64,000 bases of DNA from Oscillospiraceae bacterium Marseille-Q3528. Lineage in GTDB: Bacteria; Bacillota; Clostridia; Lachnospirales; Lachnospiraceae. This document shows positions 25,116 to 33,921 of the stretch, in pieces. A model generated the notes under the pieces. The model saw only the letters and a program-made list of their open reading frames with translations. It did not search any database and was not told the DNA's origin. Location: positions 1 to 64,000 of the forward strand of contig JAGTTR010000006.1 of assembly GCA_018223385.1 (NCBI GenBank), given 5' to 3'. Every line of letters starts with the position of its first letter. The stretch's first letter is position 1. A program made the position numbers and the translations under genes.

Positions 25116-25913
25116 CTAATTTGCCAGCAGGATCCGGTCGTTGTCGAATTCCTGCCCTTTGATCTTGTGATACAGCCGCAGAAGCCCTTCCACATCCATG
25201 TGCTCCCGCTCTTCCCCTTTCAGGTCAATGGCCACGCTGCCGCTGTCCATGAGGATCGTGCGGTTGCCCAGCCGAAGGCTGCTCGCCATGTTGTGGGTGA
25301 TCATCAGCGTGGTGATCTTGCGCTCCTCCACGATATCCTTCGTGATCTTCAGCACCTTCTCCGCTGTCAGCGGATCCAGCGCCGCCGTATGTTCATCCAG
25401 AAGCAGGATCTTCGGTGTCAGCACCGTCGCCATCAGAAGGGTGATGGCCTGCCGCTGGCCGCCGGACAGGGTTCCCATGGGCGTTTTCAGACGGTCCTCC
25501 AGCCCCATGTCCAGCGCCGACAGCACTTCCCGGAAATACTCCCGGTCTTTTCTCGTGATGGCCCGGCTGAACATCCCCTTGCCGCTGCTCTTGTAGGCAA
25601 TGGCCAGGTTCTCCTCGATGGTCAGGCTGGGAGCGGTTCCCTTCATGGGATCCTGGAAAATCCGGCCGATCATATGGGCCCGGTACGTCTCCGTCTTAAA
25701 GGTCACATCTTCCCCGTCAATATAGATCCTTCCGGCATCCGTAAACCACACCCCGGCAATGGCATTGAACAGGGTAGATTTTCCCGCGCCGTTGGAACCG
25801 ATGACCGTCACAAAATCGCCTTTATCCAGCGTCAGGGACAGATCCTGCAGCGCCCGTTTCTCATTCTCCGTGCCAGGATAAAAGGTCTTGGAAATATGAT
25901 CGATCTTAAGCAT
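25116..25913 (-). CDS. ABC transporter ATPase (TrpZ-like)
   Basis: A 265-residue ATPase with Walker A GSNGAGKST (about 38-46), Q-loop FQDPMKG, signature LSGGQRQA, Walker B ILLLDEHTAAL and switch His in MITHNM. The atypical DEHTAALDP Walker B and the sequence style match ATPases that pair with PF04392/TrpX-type binding proteins. It overlaps the permease gene by eight bases and completes a three-gene importer. The substrate is inferred only from this family; tryptophan or another aromatic amino acid is possible. Confidence 0.88.
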   Translation of the reverse strand: MLKIDHISKTFYPGTENEKRALQDLSLTLDKGDFVTVIGSNGAGKSTLFNAIAGVWFTDAGRIYIDGEDVTFKTETYRAHMIGRIFQDPMKGTAPSLTIEENLAIAYKSSGKGMFSRAITRKDREYFREVLSALDMGLEDRLKTPMGTLSGGQRQAITLLMATVLTPKILLLDEHTAALDPLTAEKVLKITKDIVEERKITTLMITHNMASSLRLGNRTILMDSGSVAIDLKGEEREHMDVEGLLRLYHKIKGQEFDNDRILLAN

Positions 25914-26865
25914 TTCCCTTCCCCCTTTTTACCTTATTTGTATAAGAAACAAAAGCTTCCTTGGCCGGGCCCACCGCCAGCGCCAGCGTGATAATGAGCA
26001 CCGTCACCAGCTTCAGGAAATGGCTGGGCAGGATGTTGGCGTTGATGGCCAGCGCCACGATGACCCGGTAGGCCACAGAGCCGATCACCGCCGCCACAAA
26101 ACCGGCGGTGATGCTGCTTTTCAGGTTCCGCATCTTCGGCGCTGCCTTACTTCCCACAAAAATCACAAAGGAGAGCACCGCCTCACCGATGATGACGGAG
26201 GCGAAGCCGGACACCACCGTGCCGGAGCCTGCCGTCACATCCGTATAGCCCATGTACTGGGAATACACGGCTCCCGACATGCCCACCAGGCCGTTGGCGA
26301 TAGCCAAGGCGATGGTCTTCATCTTTGTCTCGCTGATGGACGTGGCCCGGATCATTTCCTCGTTATCACCCGTCGTCCGGATACACAGCCCCAGTCTTGT
26401 CTTGAAAAACAGAATCGTCAGCGCAAGCATGATCACCGCAGCGATCAGTGCCACGATCATGCGGGCAATATTTTTGTTCATATCCCCATGCGCCTCCAGG
26501 AACACGGAAAAGATCGTCCGGTCTCCCAGCAGGGAAATGTTGGGGCTTCCACCCTGCAGCTGCAGGCACACGGAATACAGTCCGGTCATGGTCAGAATGC
26601 CAGCTAGGATCGGTGAAATCTTCACTTTAATCTGTAGAAAGGCTGTCACCATGCCCGCCAGCATGCCTGCCAGCAGCCCCGCCAGGATGGCCCCCAGGGG
26701 ATGCCCCATTTTCACAAACACCGTTCCCGTGCTCATGCCCAGAACAATGGAGCCGTCCACGGTCAGGTCCGGCACCTTCAGGATGCGGAAGGATATGTAC
26801 ACGCCCAGCACCATGATGCCATAGATAAGCCCCAGGATGCATGCGCCTAAGATCTGATTTGTCAT
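25906..26865 (-). CDS. ABC transporter permease (TrpY-like, BPD_transp_2)
   Basis: A 319-residue integral membrane protein with about eight or nine helices. It starts directly with a membrane segment (GACILGLIYGIMVLGVYISF) and has conserved loops VPDLTVDGSIVLG and TTGDNEEMIRATSIS, typical of the branched-chain/sugar permease superfamily found in TrpXYZ-like systems. It lies between the ATPase (overlap of eight bases) and the binding protein (21-base gap), so the three form one importer. Confidence 0.88.
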   Translation of the reverse strand: MTNQILGACILGLIYGIMVLGVYISFRILKVPDLTVDGSIVLGMSTGTVFVKMGHPLGAILAGLLAGMLAGMVTAFLQIKVKISPILAGILTMTGLYSVCLQLQGGSPNISLLGDRTIFSVFLEAHGDMNKNIARMIVALIAAVIMLALTILFFKTRLGLCIRTTGDNEEMIRATSISETKMKTIALAIANGLVGMSGAVYSQYMGYTDVTAGSGTVVSGFASVIIGEAVLSFVIFVGSKAAPKMRNLKSSITAGFVAAVIGSVAYRVIVALAINANILPSHFLKLVTVLIITLALAVGPAKEAFVSYTNKVKRGKGNA

Positions 26866-26886
26866 GTCAAAAACCCTCTTGTCTTA

Positions 26887-27969
26887 TTATTCAGCCGTTA
26901 CGGTCTCTACTACCTGGGACGGAAGTCCGACAGAATCTGCATAAGCAGTCACGTCCGCCTCGTCAATGCCCAGCGCTGCGATCACATCTGTGTTGTACAC
27001 CAGGGTGAAGTCCTCCACACGCTGTACCGGAAGCTCGGACAGCGGTGTGCCGTCGTACCACGCCAGTACCATGTCTGCGGTCATTTCGCCGATCTCCGCA
27101 TAATCAATGCTGAAGGAGAACGCGCCGCCGCCGGTTACCATGGCATCTGCTGCGGTGTAGGAAGGAATCTGCGCCTCTTTGAGCGCCTCGCCTACCTGGT
27201 TGAAGTTGTTGGCGATGGTGGAATCCAGGGCTACATATACATAGGCGGTGTCATCCTTGGAAAGGCTCTGGGCGATCTGCAGAGCAGTGTTGATGTCTGT
27301 GTAAGCCTTCTCCTCGTACTTGATGCCATTCTCCTCACAGTAAGCCACTGCACCGTCCTTGGTGGCCACTGCATTGACCTGATCCGCATTGTACATGATC
27401 ACACAGGTCTTTCCGTCGCTGGGTGTCAGTGTCTCAGCTGCTGCCAGGGAAATCTCCGCCGGAATACGGTTGGACGTTCCAGTGATCATATCGGTGGGCT
27501 GATCCATATCGGTCAGAAGCTTGGCATATACCGGCTCTGTCACGGACATGAAGATCATCGGGATATCTGCGCAGGTCGTTGCAGCCGCAATGGCCGGCGG
27601 GGTCAGCATGGGAACAACCAGGTCATACTCTTTGTCCACAAAAGACTGCAGCATGGTTGCCATGGCTGTCTGGTCACCGGAGGCATCCTGGAAATCCACC
27701 TTGATGTTCTTCCCGGACTCCTCGATTTTTTTCATAAATGCATCCTTCATCAGCGTGGCATCCGCCATGTCGATGAGCTGGACGAAACCGATCGTCTTCT
27801 CTTCGCCTTCTGCCGGAGCATCTGTTTGCTCTGCACTGTCTGATGTCGTCTCCTCCGTATCTGCGGCAGCGGTATCCTCTGCCTTATCACTTCCGCTGCC
27901 GGAGCAGCCTGCCAGCATGCTTGCCGTCATCGCTGCGGCAAGTACCATTGCAAGAACCTTCTTTTTCAT
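26887..27969 (-). CDS. ABC transporter substrate-binding lipoprotein (TrpX-like)
   Basis: A 360-residue lipoprotein with signal peptide and lipobox MLAGCSGSG, an acidic Thr/Glu/Asp-rich linker (about 30-60), and a PF04392-type periplasmic-binding fold (EKTIGFVQLIDMADATLM, GTSNRIPAEIS, SIDYAEIGEMTADMVL). The open frame reaches 28197, but GGAGGAG at 27975-27981 selects the adjacent ATGs at 27972 or 27969; the second has the better spacing. It is the first gene of the importer operon and is divergent from the cupin gene. Specificity within this group (tryptophan, tyrosine and others) cannot be read from the sequence. Confidence 0.88.
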   Translation of the reverse strand: MKKKVLAMVLAAAMTASMLAGCSGSGSDKAEDTAAADTEETTSDSAEQTDAPAEGEEKTIGFVQLIDMADATLMKDAFMKKIEESGKNIKVDFQDASGDQTAMATMLQSFVDKEYDLVVPMLTPPAIAAATTCADIPMIFMSVTEPVYAKLLTDMDQPTDMITGTSNRIPAEISLAAAETLTPSDGKTCVIMYNADQVNAVATKDGAVAYCEENGIKYEEKAYTDINTALQIAQSLSKDDTAYVYVALDSTIANNFNQVGEALKEAQIPSYTAADAMVTGGGAFSFSIDYAEIGEMTADMVLAWYDGTPLSELPVQRVEDFTLVYNTDVIAALGIDEADVTAYADSVGLPSQVVETVTAE

Positions 27970-28141
27970 CATTTCTCCTCCATTTTTCTTTGTCCATTCA
28001 ACGCTTTGTCGCGTTAAATCTTTGAAATAATTTTTATCATACTCACTTTTTTCCCATCTGTCAAGATATTTACAGACAAAAAATGAAATGGTATACTTCT
28101 TATCAACAAGAAGCAAACGACACAAAAGGAGATGTCTGACT

Positions 28142-28480
28142 ATGAAATTAAATCCGTGCAAAAATGTACCCGCCGCCCAGATGGGCCCCGCTGTCACCCG
28201 CCAGCTCCTGGCTTACTGCGAGGGAGAAAACGGCTACACTGTCAATTACATGACCGGCAAAAAGGGCGCTGCCGCCCCGGCGCACAGCCATCCGCACCTG
28301 CAGGTTGTCTATATGATCAAGGGCAAGGGCGTGTTCCTCTGCGGCGAGGAAGAGCAGATGATCCAGGCCGGTGATACGGTGCAGATCGACGCCAATGTCC
28401 CGCACACCTTCACTTCCATCGAGGAAGATGCCGAGTGGCTGGAATTCTTCACCCCGGTGAGAGAGGATTTCCTGCCGTAA
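28142..28480 (+). CDS. Small cupin-domain protein
   Basis: A 112-residue single-domain cupin. PAHSHPHLQVVYMIKGKG carries the first metal-binding His/Glu-type motif, and GDTVQIDANVPHTF the second. Small cupins of this type may bind metal and act as enzymes or ligand sensors; no substrate is evident. AAAGGAGATG before ATG 28142 fixes the start; a longer upstream frame is not needed. It is divergent from the ABC importer, with about 170 bases of shared regulatory space. Confidence 0.85.
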   Translation: MKLNPCKNVPAAQMGPAVTRQLLAYCEGENGYTVNYMTGKKGAAAPAHSHPHLQVVYMIKGKGVFLCGEEEQMIQAGDTVQIDANVPHTFTSIEEDAEWLEFFTPVREDFLP

Positions 28481-28508
28481 TTTCTTATCATATAAAATCA
28501 TATAAAAA

Positions 28509-28556
28509 ATCCCCCCGGAATCATCTCTTTTCAGATGGCCCCGGAGGGATTCTTTT
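28509..28556. terminator. Terminator between cupin and oxidoreductase genes
   Basis: AATCCCcccGG pairs with CCGGAGGGATT, followed by CTTTTT on the plus strand and preceded by AAAAA, so it can serve both convergent genes. Confidence 0.75.
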
Positions 28557-28571
28557 TCACAAAAGCATTTT

Positions 28572-29144
28572 CTAAAAAAGTGCGTCAATTTTTTCCCGGG
28601 CAGATGCCAGAATGCCTTCCACATCATTTCCCCAGATATCCAGACCTTCCGCAGATACCACATCCACCTGCGGATCTCCCAGAAAGTTTTTACACAACTG
28701 ACGGATATACACCTCGCCGGTGTTCATATCACCAATGTAGCCGCCGGAAGTGGTCAGATACACCACCCGCTTCATTTTGCACAGCGTGTGCGGAATACTG
28801 TCTGCACCATAGGCGAACACCAGCCCTGTCACCAGCACATTTTCGATGAAAATTTTCAGCGATGCCGGGAAAGACAGATCCCAGTACGGTGCTGCAATGA
28901 CAACCGTATCCGCGTTCTTCAGCGCTCTCGCCGGTGCGTATGCCGGATCAGAAAAATCACCGGTCTGTCCGGCCTGATCCCGCTTCGCCAGCGCTTCCTC
29001 ACTCATGGGCACAAGGCCTGCCTCATCCAAACGCAGCTCTTCTACTTCCACGTCCGAAAGCTTCCCCAGAAAATAGCGTGCCAGCCCCAGTGTCCGGGAC
29101 TCCGCCCGCACGCAGGCGTTCACAAATAATACCTTCTCTTTCAT
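28572..29144 (-). CDS. NAD(P)H-dependent flavin oxidoreductase (flavodoxin-like fold)
   Basis: A 190-residue flavodoxin-fold protein: KVLFVNACVRAESRTLGLAR is the FMN-binding first strand and loop, AAPYWDLSFPASLKIFIENV the characteristic MdaB/NQO-type motif, and TTSGGYIG a second flavin contact. It probably reduces quinones or azo compounds with NAD(P)H. An AAGGGGGAT site supports ATG 29144; the frame continues upstream to 29300, but that part has no homology-like features. 29145-29327 shows no gene. Confidence 0.87.
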   Translation of the reverse strand: MKEKVLFVNACVRAESRTLGLARYFLGKLSDVEVEELRLDEAGLVPMSEEALAKRDQAGQTGDFSDPAYAPARALKNADTVVIAAPYWDLSFPASLKIFIENVLVTGLVFAYGADSIPHTLCKMKRVVYLTTSGGYIGDMNTGEVYIRQLCKNFLGDPQVDVVSAEGLDIWGNDVEGILASAREKIDALF

Positions 29145-29327
29145 GTTGATCCCCCTTAAAGATACATACTCTGATAGGGGTATCGTACCATTTTCCGGGC
29201 ATTCCTGCAACCACTGCCGCCGTTTTCTGGCACTTTTCCATTGTTTCTTTCCCGGCCAACTCTTCCACCGGACTTTTTCTATCTGCACACCTGGATGCAC
29301 TTGCAGCTCTCCCGGTGATCTTTTCCA

Positions 29328-29819
29328 TCAGACCTCTCTATAATACGGGCAGATATCCTCATAATGTCCGTCCTTCATGCGAAAACCGCCCGAGATCACG
29401 CCCAGCTGCCGAAAGCCCAGCCGCTCGTACAGATGTCTGGCGTGAATATTCGTTGCCACCACCGCATTGAACTGCAGCACCCGAAAACCACAGGCACCGG
29501 CCTGCCGGATACAGTCACCGACCAGTTTTTCACCGATATGCAGCCCTCTGCACGCCGATGCCACTGCGTAGCTGGCATTGCTGATATGGCCGCAACGTCC
29601 GATATTATTCGGGTGTAAAATATACAGGCCGCACACCGTACTCTTCTCGTCCTCCGCCACTGCGCACCAGGTCTGATCTGCAAAAAACTGTGCGCCGCTT
29701 GTCTCATCCAGAAGCTCCTCCTGGGGAAATGCCACGCCTTCCTCCACCACTTCATTCCAGATGCGCACCATGGCTGCCACGTCATCCCTTGTATATTTTC
29801 TTACTGTGATCGTCTCCAT
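29328..29819 (-). CDS. GNAT-family N-acetyltransferase
   Basis: A 163-residue acetyltransferase. Motif A appears as SNASYAVASACRGLHIGEKLV (the R-x-x-G/A type acetyl-CoA loop), followed by FNAVVATNIHARHLYERLGF, the Asn and Tyr positions of motif B. The substrate is unknown. ATG 29819 is preceded by AGGAGG at a spacing of eleven bases. The gene stands alone downstream of the oxidoreductase on the same strand. Confidence 0.85.
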   Translation of the reverse strand: METITVRKYTRDDVAAMVRIWNEVVEEGVAFPQEELLDETSGAQFFADQTWCAVAEDEKSTVCGLYILHPNNIGRCGHISNASYAVASACRGLHIGEKLVGDCIRQAGACGFRVLQFNAVVATNIHARHLYERLGFRQLGVISGGFRMKDGHYEDICPYYREV

Positions 29820-30036
29820 TTTTCTTCTGTCCTCCTGATGAAAGCTCTGCATATCCTGTATTTTACGCACAGAGCAGCATTTTTTCAAGACCCTAGACTC
29901 GTATACTTGTATGCGACCATTACCATGGGCGACGAACCACGGATTCTGTCATCAACGGCATCTGCACGGAAACTGATTTCGTACCAGTATAAAAACAGGC
30001 TTTCAAATGATAGTTTCTTTCCGATGCAGGACAATG

Positions 30037-30068
30037 AAAAGGACAGCCAGACATCAGCCTGACTGTCC
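30037..30068 (-). terminator. Terminator of the DUF11 transcript
   Basis: GGACAG (30041-30046) pairs with CTGTCC (30063-30068); on the minus strand the stem is followed by TTTTC. It lies beyond repeat element C, so the DUF11 transcript should include that element. 29820-30036 shows no gene. Confidence 0.6.
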
Positions 30069-30096
30069 CCAAAAATTTATTCGCCTTTCAGACTCA

Positions 30097-30205
30097 GGTT
30101 CCCCGCGCTATCGCGCTCTACTGCCTGCTATCGCAGGCGGAACCTTCGTTAATGGCGCAAGAAAAGTAAATGCCGTCTTCGACGTCGCTTCCTTTTCTTT
30201 TTCGC
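30097..30205. repeat. Cloverleaf repeat module C
   Basis: Same layout as module B. Outer stem GGTTCC/GGAACC (30097-30102, 30139-30144) encloses GCGC-TATC-GCGC (30105-30116) and GCCTGC-TATC-GCAGGC (30123-30138). After the tail TTCGTTAATGGC comes an arm AAGAAAAG/CTTTTCTT (30159-30166, 30192-30199) capped by CGTC-TTC-GACG (30174-30184). The third arm differs in sequence from module B but is again self-complementary. It begins 3 bases beyond the DUF11 stop codon. Confidence 0.8.
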
Positions 30206-30208
30206 TCA

Positions 30209-31060
30209 TTATATCGTTCCTGTCACCACCAGTGTGCTGATGCCCGGCGTCACAGTCCATTCTCCGGTATTCGGATCCTGCACAACCGTGCCTGCCGGCA
30301 CAGTCCCCTGCCCCGCCGTTGTGGAAAACAGTCCCGTCGTCTCATCATAGGTGTAATTTTCCGGCTCTGTCCATGCGGTGCCGTTGAAGGACACCGACAG
30401 GTTGGAAAGCCTAGGATCAAACGTATCCACGATCACCGCAGCGGACGCTGCATCTGCCGCCGCGTTGCCGGAGTTCTGGATCAGGAACGTATATGTCAGC
30501 GTTCCGTTTTCCGTTACCGGCACCGGGCTGATGGATTTTGTGATCGTCAGAATTGGTTCCACCCGGACATTGACCGTTTCATTCACGGAAATCGGTGTGA
30601 TCCCGTTGCCGCTGATCACCGCCGTGTTGGTAATATTGGATTCCAGATCCAGCGGTGCATAGCGGTTCACCTCCGCCTCATAGGCGATGACCGTATTGCC
30701 GCCTGCCGGTACCGAGATTCCGCTGATCACCAGCGGCGGCCCGGCCACAGCTGTCGGCGCGGCCTGTTTGGTGCCGTTGATATAATAGGTGACCGTTCCG
30801 GCCACATACGTCAGGGGCGTAAGGGTCTCCTGGCCAAAGGCATAAGTCCCCAGATCATCGGTGAGGGTAAGCCCGGTTACCGGTACGGTTCCGGAATTGA
30901 CCAGTGCAATGAGATACGTCACACTGTCGTTCTGCCCGTAGGTATCCCGCACGGCCGTCTTGGAAGCCGACAGCACTTCCAGGATCTCACCCACTGCAAT
31001 ATTTGAATTCGTCACAGCATTTCCATACTTCAACTGTGCCTGATTGGTAAATCTTGCCAT
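30209..31060 (-). CDS. DUF11-repeat protein
   Basis: A 283-residue beta-rich protein with at least two DUF11-type repeats (SVTYLIALVNSGTVPVTGLTLTD near residue 45 and LTYTFLIQNSGNAAADAAS near 190). It has no signal peptide, membrane segment or sorting motif, although DUF11 repeats are usually extracellular. Similar signal-less proteins in clostridia may be spore-associated, but this is inference. It is monocistronic, with element C and a terminator downstream. Confidence 0.8.
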   Translation of the reverse strand: MARFTNQAQLKYGNAVTNSNIAVGEILEVLSASKTAVRDTYGQNDSVTYLIALVNSGTVPVTGLTLTDDLGTYAFGQETLTPLTYVAGTVTYYINGTKQAAPTAVAGPPLVISGISVPAGGNTVIAYEAEVNRYAPLDLESNITNTAVISGNGITPISVNETVNVRVEPILTITKSISPVPVTENGTLTYTFLIQNSGNAAADAASAAVIVDTFDPRLSNLSVSFNGTAWTEPENYTYDETTGLFSTTAGQGTVPAGTVVQDPNTGEWTVTPGISTLVVTGTI

Positions 31061-31121
31061 AGCATTCCTTCCCTTCTATTATTCAGGTACAGTTTAATAT
31101 ATGTCATATTTTTCCCGGCGG

Positions 31122-33245
31122 TTACATAATAGAAGTTACCATATGGGAGATGGTAAATGCCAGTGCCACAAAGGCTGTCAGGAACCCGCCCAGCCATGCA
31201 GAACCGGTTTTCTTATAGCAAACCCGACTGATCACTGCTGTGATCGGAAGGATAAACAGCAGACCGAACAGCATGATGCCTGCCAGCGCGGTCGGGAAGG
31301 ACATGCCCACTGCAGAAAGCCACGCCGCAGATGTGGTGCCCGGAATGTACTTGATGCCTCTCGTTCCCGTTGCGAACAGTTTTCCATAGTCATAGGCAAA
31401 CATCACAGCCAGACCACCGCAGGAAGATACCGCGATCAGAATGTAGTTCAGCCAAGCCGGTGCGTTGTCGATACGGGTCAGGGAATTGTAGAACACGCTG
31501 ACCAGCAGGAAAAACAGCAGGAACACTGGCAGGTATTTCAGGAAAGCCACCCAGTGTGCGCCGTCCATCGGCATGATGTTGTATTTGAAGAAGGAAAACT
31601 CTGTTCCGGAAATGCCGGAGCAAAGGTAAATCACCACATAGATCAGGCCGAAGGATACCACTGCCAAAAGCAGGCTCTTCAACACATTTACAACCGGAAG
31701 CTTCAGTCCTGTGTTTTCCACGGTGTAACCGGCCTTTTTCGCAAACAGGAAGAACACCAGCACATACAGCACAAGGAAAATCACGCCGACGACACCATTA
31801 AACAGCATGAGGGAGTTCATCGGTGCCATATTGAAAAAGCTGTTGGGCATGAATTTTGTCAGGAACTTGAACCACTGAGGCTGCATATAATACGGATATC
31901 CCACCAGCCAATAGTACAGAAGCGGTGCCGGAAGCAGGAATACGATGTAAAGGATTGCATATTTTACAGCGCTTGCCGTATCTTTGACCGTGCTGACAGA
32001 CGGAAGCTCCTTCTGCACAATACCGGCAAAGAACGGTACCCTCAGCAGTGTCAGTGCCATTGCCGCAAATCCCACCAGTGCGGACAGCAGGCCGATCAGA
32101 CCGCAGGCTGCACGCCCATGCCAGTTCTGCTCGGTTACCGGAATGCTTTCCTCGCCGCCCCGCAGCGTAATATCGAAGAAATCAATGCCATAGCTGATGG
32201 CAGTCTCGTCATAGTATGTATCCGAATGGGTGCCGTCAAACGTATAGGCCGCACGGATGGGCTGCATGGTCGTCGCTGCAGAAGCGGCTGCCGTGATCGC
32301 ATCCTCCCGGCTCAGCGGCGTGGCGGAAGCATCGCCGTACATAAAATAAGTGCCGGAAGGAACATCGCTGGCGCCGCCTACGCCAAGCTTGAACTTAAAG
32401 CTCTTGGTGTACTGGCTGGCATCATCAATGCCCCACAGAAGACCGGAGAACTCATCATAATCACCCTCGATGGTACAGATATTCACCGGTGCTGCATACA
32501 GCGGAAATACACCATTGTCCTCTGTGACGCCGATGTACGTCAGATCCTGGCTGTTGCGGATATTATAATTGTAACCGGTCAGCACCATGGAACTGGGAAG
32601 CACGATCCCGGATCCCATAGCCGCCGTATACGCAGTCGCAGCTGCTGTAGCATCATCCTGCCCGTCTGCCTGTGCCTCTGTCAGCGCCGCAGTATAGGCA
32701 GCCTGCCATTTTGCATAGGCAAGATAGGCGCCCTCCTGGATCGCCGCCGTTCCCATGGAATGTCCCAGCATACCGATCTTTGTCAGATCCACGAAATCAT
32801 ACTCCGCAAACTTCTGCAGCGCACTGTAGCTTCCCAGATCCGGAGCATAGTTCTCCACATTTCCCATCTCCGCCTGCTTATATCCATCCGGCGGCAGGGT
32901 GCTTTCCCCGTGGCCGTACATGTCAAGTGCCATGACAACATAGCCCCGACGGGACAGCTCAATGGCATTGGGCTCCATGGCATCCAGCGATGCCGTATAC
33001 CCATGGCAGAGCAGGATCGCCGGTGCCGGGTTGTCCGCAGTTGCCGTCTCCGGCACATACAGCTTCGCATGGCTGGTCGCACCTGTATCTGTCACAAATG
33101 TAAGGTTTTCGGTTTTCACAGAACCTCCGCTGGTCTGAATGTTATGCCCCACCGCCGATGAAATCACCATCAGAAGCAGGCAGATGATCAGAACGATGGC
33201 GGAAGCATTTTCTTTTCGGAAAAATCCTTTCTTTCCACTTTCCAT
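31122..33245 (-). CDS. Membrane alpha/beta hydrolase
   Basis: A 707-residue protein. An N-terminal anchor helix (about 16-34) is followed by an extracytoplasmic alpha/beta hydrolase domain (about 45-330) with APAILLCHGYTASLD (oxyanion region), YVVMALDMYGHGES and the nucleophile elbow GMLGHSMG, then about ten C-terminal membrane helices (about 370-705). It resembles dienelactone-hydrolase-like or acyl-transferring membrane proteins; substrate unknown. It is monocistronic, with a palindromic operator-like site 76 bases upstream. Confidence 0.8.
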   Translation of the reverse strand: MESGKKGFFRKENASAIVLIICLLLMVISSAVGHNIQTSGGSVKTENLTFVTDTGATSHAKLYVPETATADNPAPAILLCHGYTASLDAMEPNAIELSRRGYVVMALDMYGHGESTLPPDGYKQAEMGNVENYAPDLGSYSALQKFAEYDFVDLTKIGMLGHSMGTAAIQEGAYLAYAKWQAAYTAALTEAQADGQDDATAAATAYTAAMGSGIVLPSSMVLTGYNYNIRNSQDLTYIGVTEDNGVFPLYAAPVNICTIEGDYDEFSGLLWGIDDASQYTKSFKFKLGVGGASDVPSGTYFMYGDASATPLSREDAITAAASAATTMQPIRAAYTFDGTHSDTYYDETAISYGIDFFDITLRGGEESIPVTEQNWHGRAACGLIGLLSALVGFAAMALTLLRVPFFAGIVQKELPSVSTVKDTASAVKYAILYIVFLLPAPLLYYWLVGYPYYMQPQWFKFLTKFMPNSFFNMAPMNSLMLFNGVVGVIFLVLYVLVFFLFAKKAGYTVENTGLKLPVVNVLKSLLLAVVSFGLIYVVIYLCSGISGTEFSFFKYNIMPMDGAHWVAFLKYLPVFLLFFLLVSVFYNSLTRIDNAPAWLNYILIAVSSCGGLAVMFAYDYGKLFATGTRGIKYIPGTTSAAWLSAVGMSFPTALAGIMLFGLLFILPITAVISRVCYKKTGSAWLGGFLTAFVALAFTISHMVTSIM

Positions 33246-33320
33246 AACTCTATCTCCCTTCTTTTGTCAAAAAGTTTCCATCAATAGAATAACATTTTGA
33301 AGGACAAAAGAAAGGAAATG

Positions 33321-33341
33321 CAAGTCATTGTCAATGACTTG
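33321..33341 (-). promoter_or_regulatory. Operator-like palindrome upstream of the hydrolase gene
   Basis: CAAGTCATT-GTC-AATGACTTG is an exact inverted repeat with nine-base arms. On the minus strand TTGACA, a consensus -35 box, lies in its centre, so binding there would block transcription. Confidence 0.5.
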
Positions 33342-33459
33342 GAAGGTTGTCACGCAGGATGACGGACATTTCTGTTGACAGCCCGTTTCAGATAGCAGAC
33401 AATAAAAAAAGCCCTTGGTTGAGGCTTACATACACTTACATACATTTTAAGTACAAAAA

Positions 33460-33486
33460 AACCCCGATTTTATCGGGGTTTTCAAG
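33460..33486 (-). terminator. Terminator after tRNA-Cys
   Basis: ACCCCGAT (33461-33468) pairs with ATCGGGGT (33472-33479) with a run of T on the minus strand. A second, weaker AGCCT/AGGGCT hairpin with seven T lies near 33395-33426. The rest of 33246-33455 has no gene apart from the operator-like palindrome. Confidence 0.8.
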
Positions 33487-33557
33487 AGGCGACAACCAGA
33501 TTTGAACTGGTGATCAGGGTGTTGCAGACCCACGCCTTACCACTTGGCTATGTCGCC
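33487..33557 (-). tRNA. tRNA-Cys (GCA)
   Basis: On the minus strand a full cloverleaf of 71 bases is readable: acceptor GGCGACA/TGTCGCC with discriminator T, D arm GCC-AAGTGGTAA-GGC, anticodon arm with loop CTGCAAC (anticodon GCA), and a T arm CCAGT-TCAAATC-TGGTT. CCA is not encoded. It lies between spoIIID and a terminator. Confidence 0.95.
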
Positions 33558-33614
33558 ATATCTGACAGCTATTAAATTATAGCAAATATCAGCCCTGGCG
33601 TCAAGCCATTTTTC

Positions 33615-33875
33615 TTATTTTACCTCATGTTGATGCAAATATTTTTCCCGTGTTGCCATGCCTCCCCGAATGTGACGCTCCGATTTGTTCACGTCAAGCA
33701 CCTGCCGCGCCTGTCCCGCCAGCGCAGGATTGATCTGGTTCAGCCGTTCTGTCACATCTTTATGTACCGTACTCTTGCTGATTCCGAATTTTTTTGCCGT
33801 CTGCCGCACGGTTGCACTGTTTTCTATTATATATTCCGCAATCTCAACGGCTCGCTCCTCGATATAATCCTTCAA
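33615..33875 (-). CDS. spoIIID: Sporulation transcription factor SpoIIID
   Basis: An 86-residue DNA-binding protein that begins DYIEERAVEIAEYI and carries the helix-turn-helix TVRQTAKKFGISKSTVHKD and the basic tail motif KSERHIRGGMATREKY, all diagnostic of SpoIIID, the mother-cell regulator of sporulation. The start appears to be TTG at 33875. The GGGGG that would serve as ribosome site is buried in a strong hairpin directly upstream (33882-33921). The tRNA-Cys gene follows on the same strand. Confidence 0.95.
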   Translation of the reverse strand: MKDYIEERAVEIAEYIIENSATVRQTAKKFGISKSTVHKDVTERLNQINPALAGQARQVLDVNKSERHIRGGMATREKYLHQHEVK

Positions 33876-33881
33876 AAAAAT

Positions 33882-33921
33882 CCCCCTGCATAGTTTGTTT
33901 TTTACAATCTATGCAAGGGGG
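33882..33921 (-). promoter_or_regulatory. Hairpin sequestering the spoIIID ribosome site
   Basis: CCCCCTGCATAG (33882-33893) pairs with CTATGCA-GGGGG (33909-33921). On the minus strand the second arm GGGGG is the only ribosome-site candidate and is followed by seven T and the TTG start. It could act as a leader terminator or a translational block. Confidence 0.55.

Noticed and set aside
28020..28141. T-box or tryptophan riboswitch before the TrpX-like operon
   Set aside because: The leader is too short and lacks the T-box sequence and specifier-loop structure.
31101..33161. Long plus-strand frame of 686 codons opposite the membrane hydrolase
   Set aside because: Cys/His/Arg-rich antisense shadow of a clear alpha/beta hydrolase and membrane protein.
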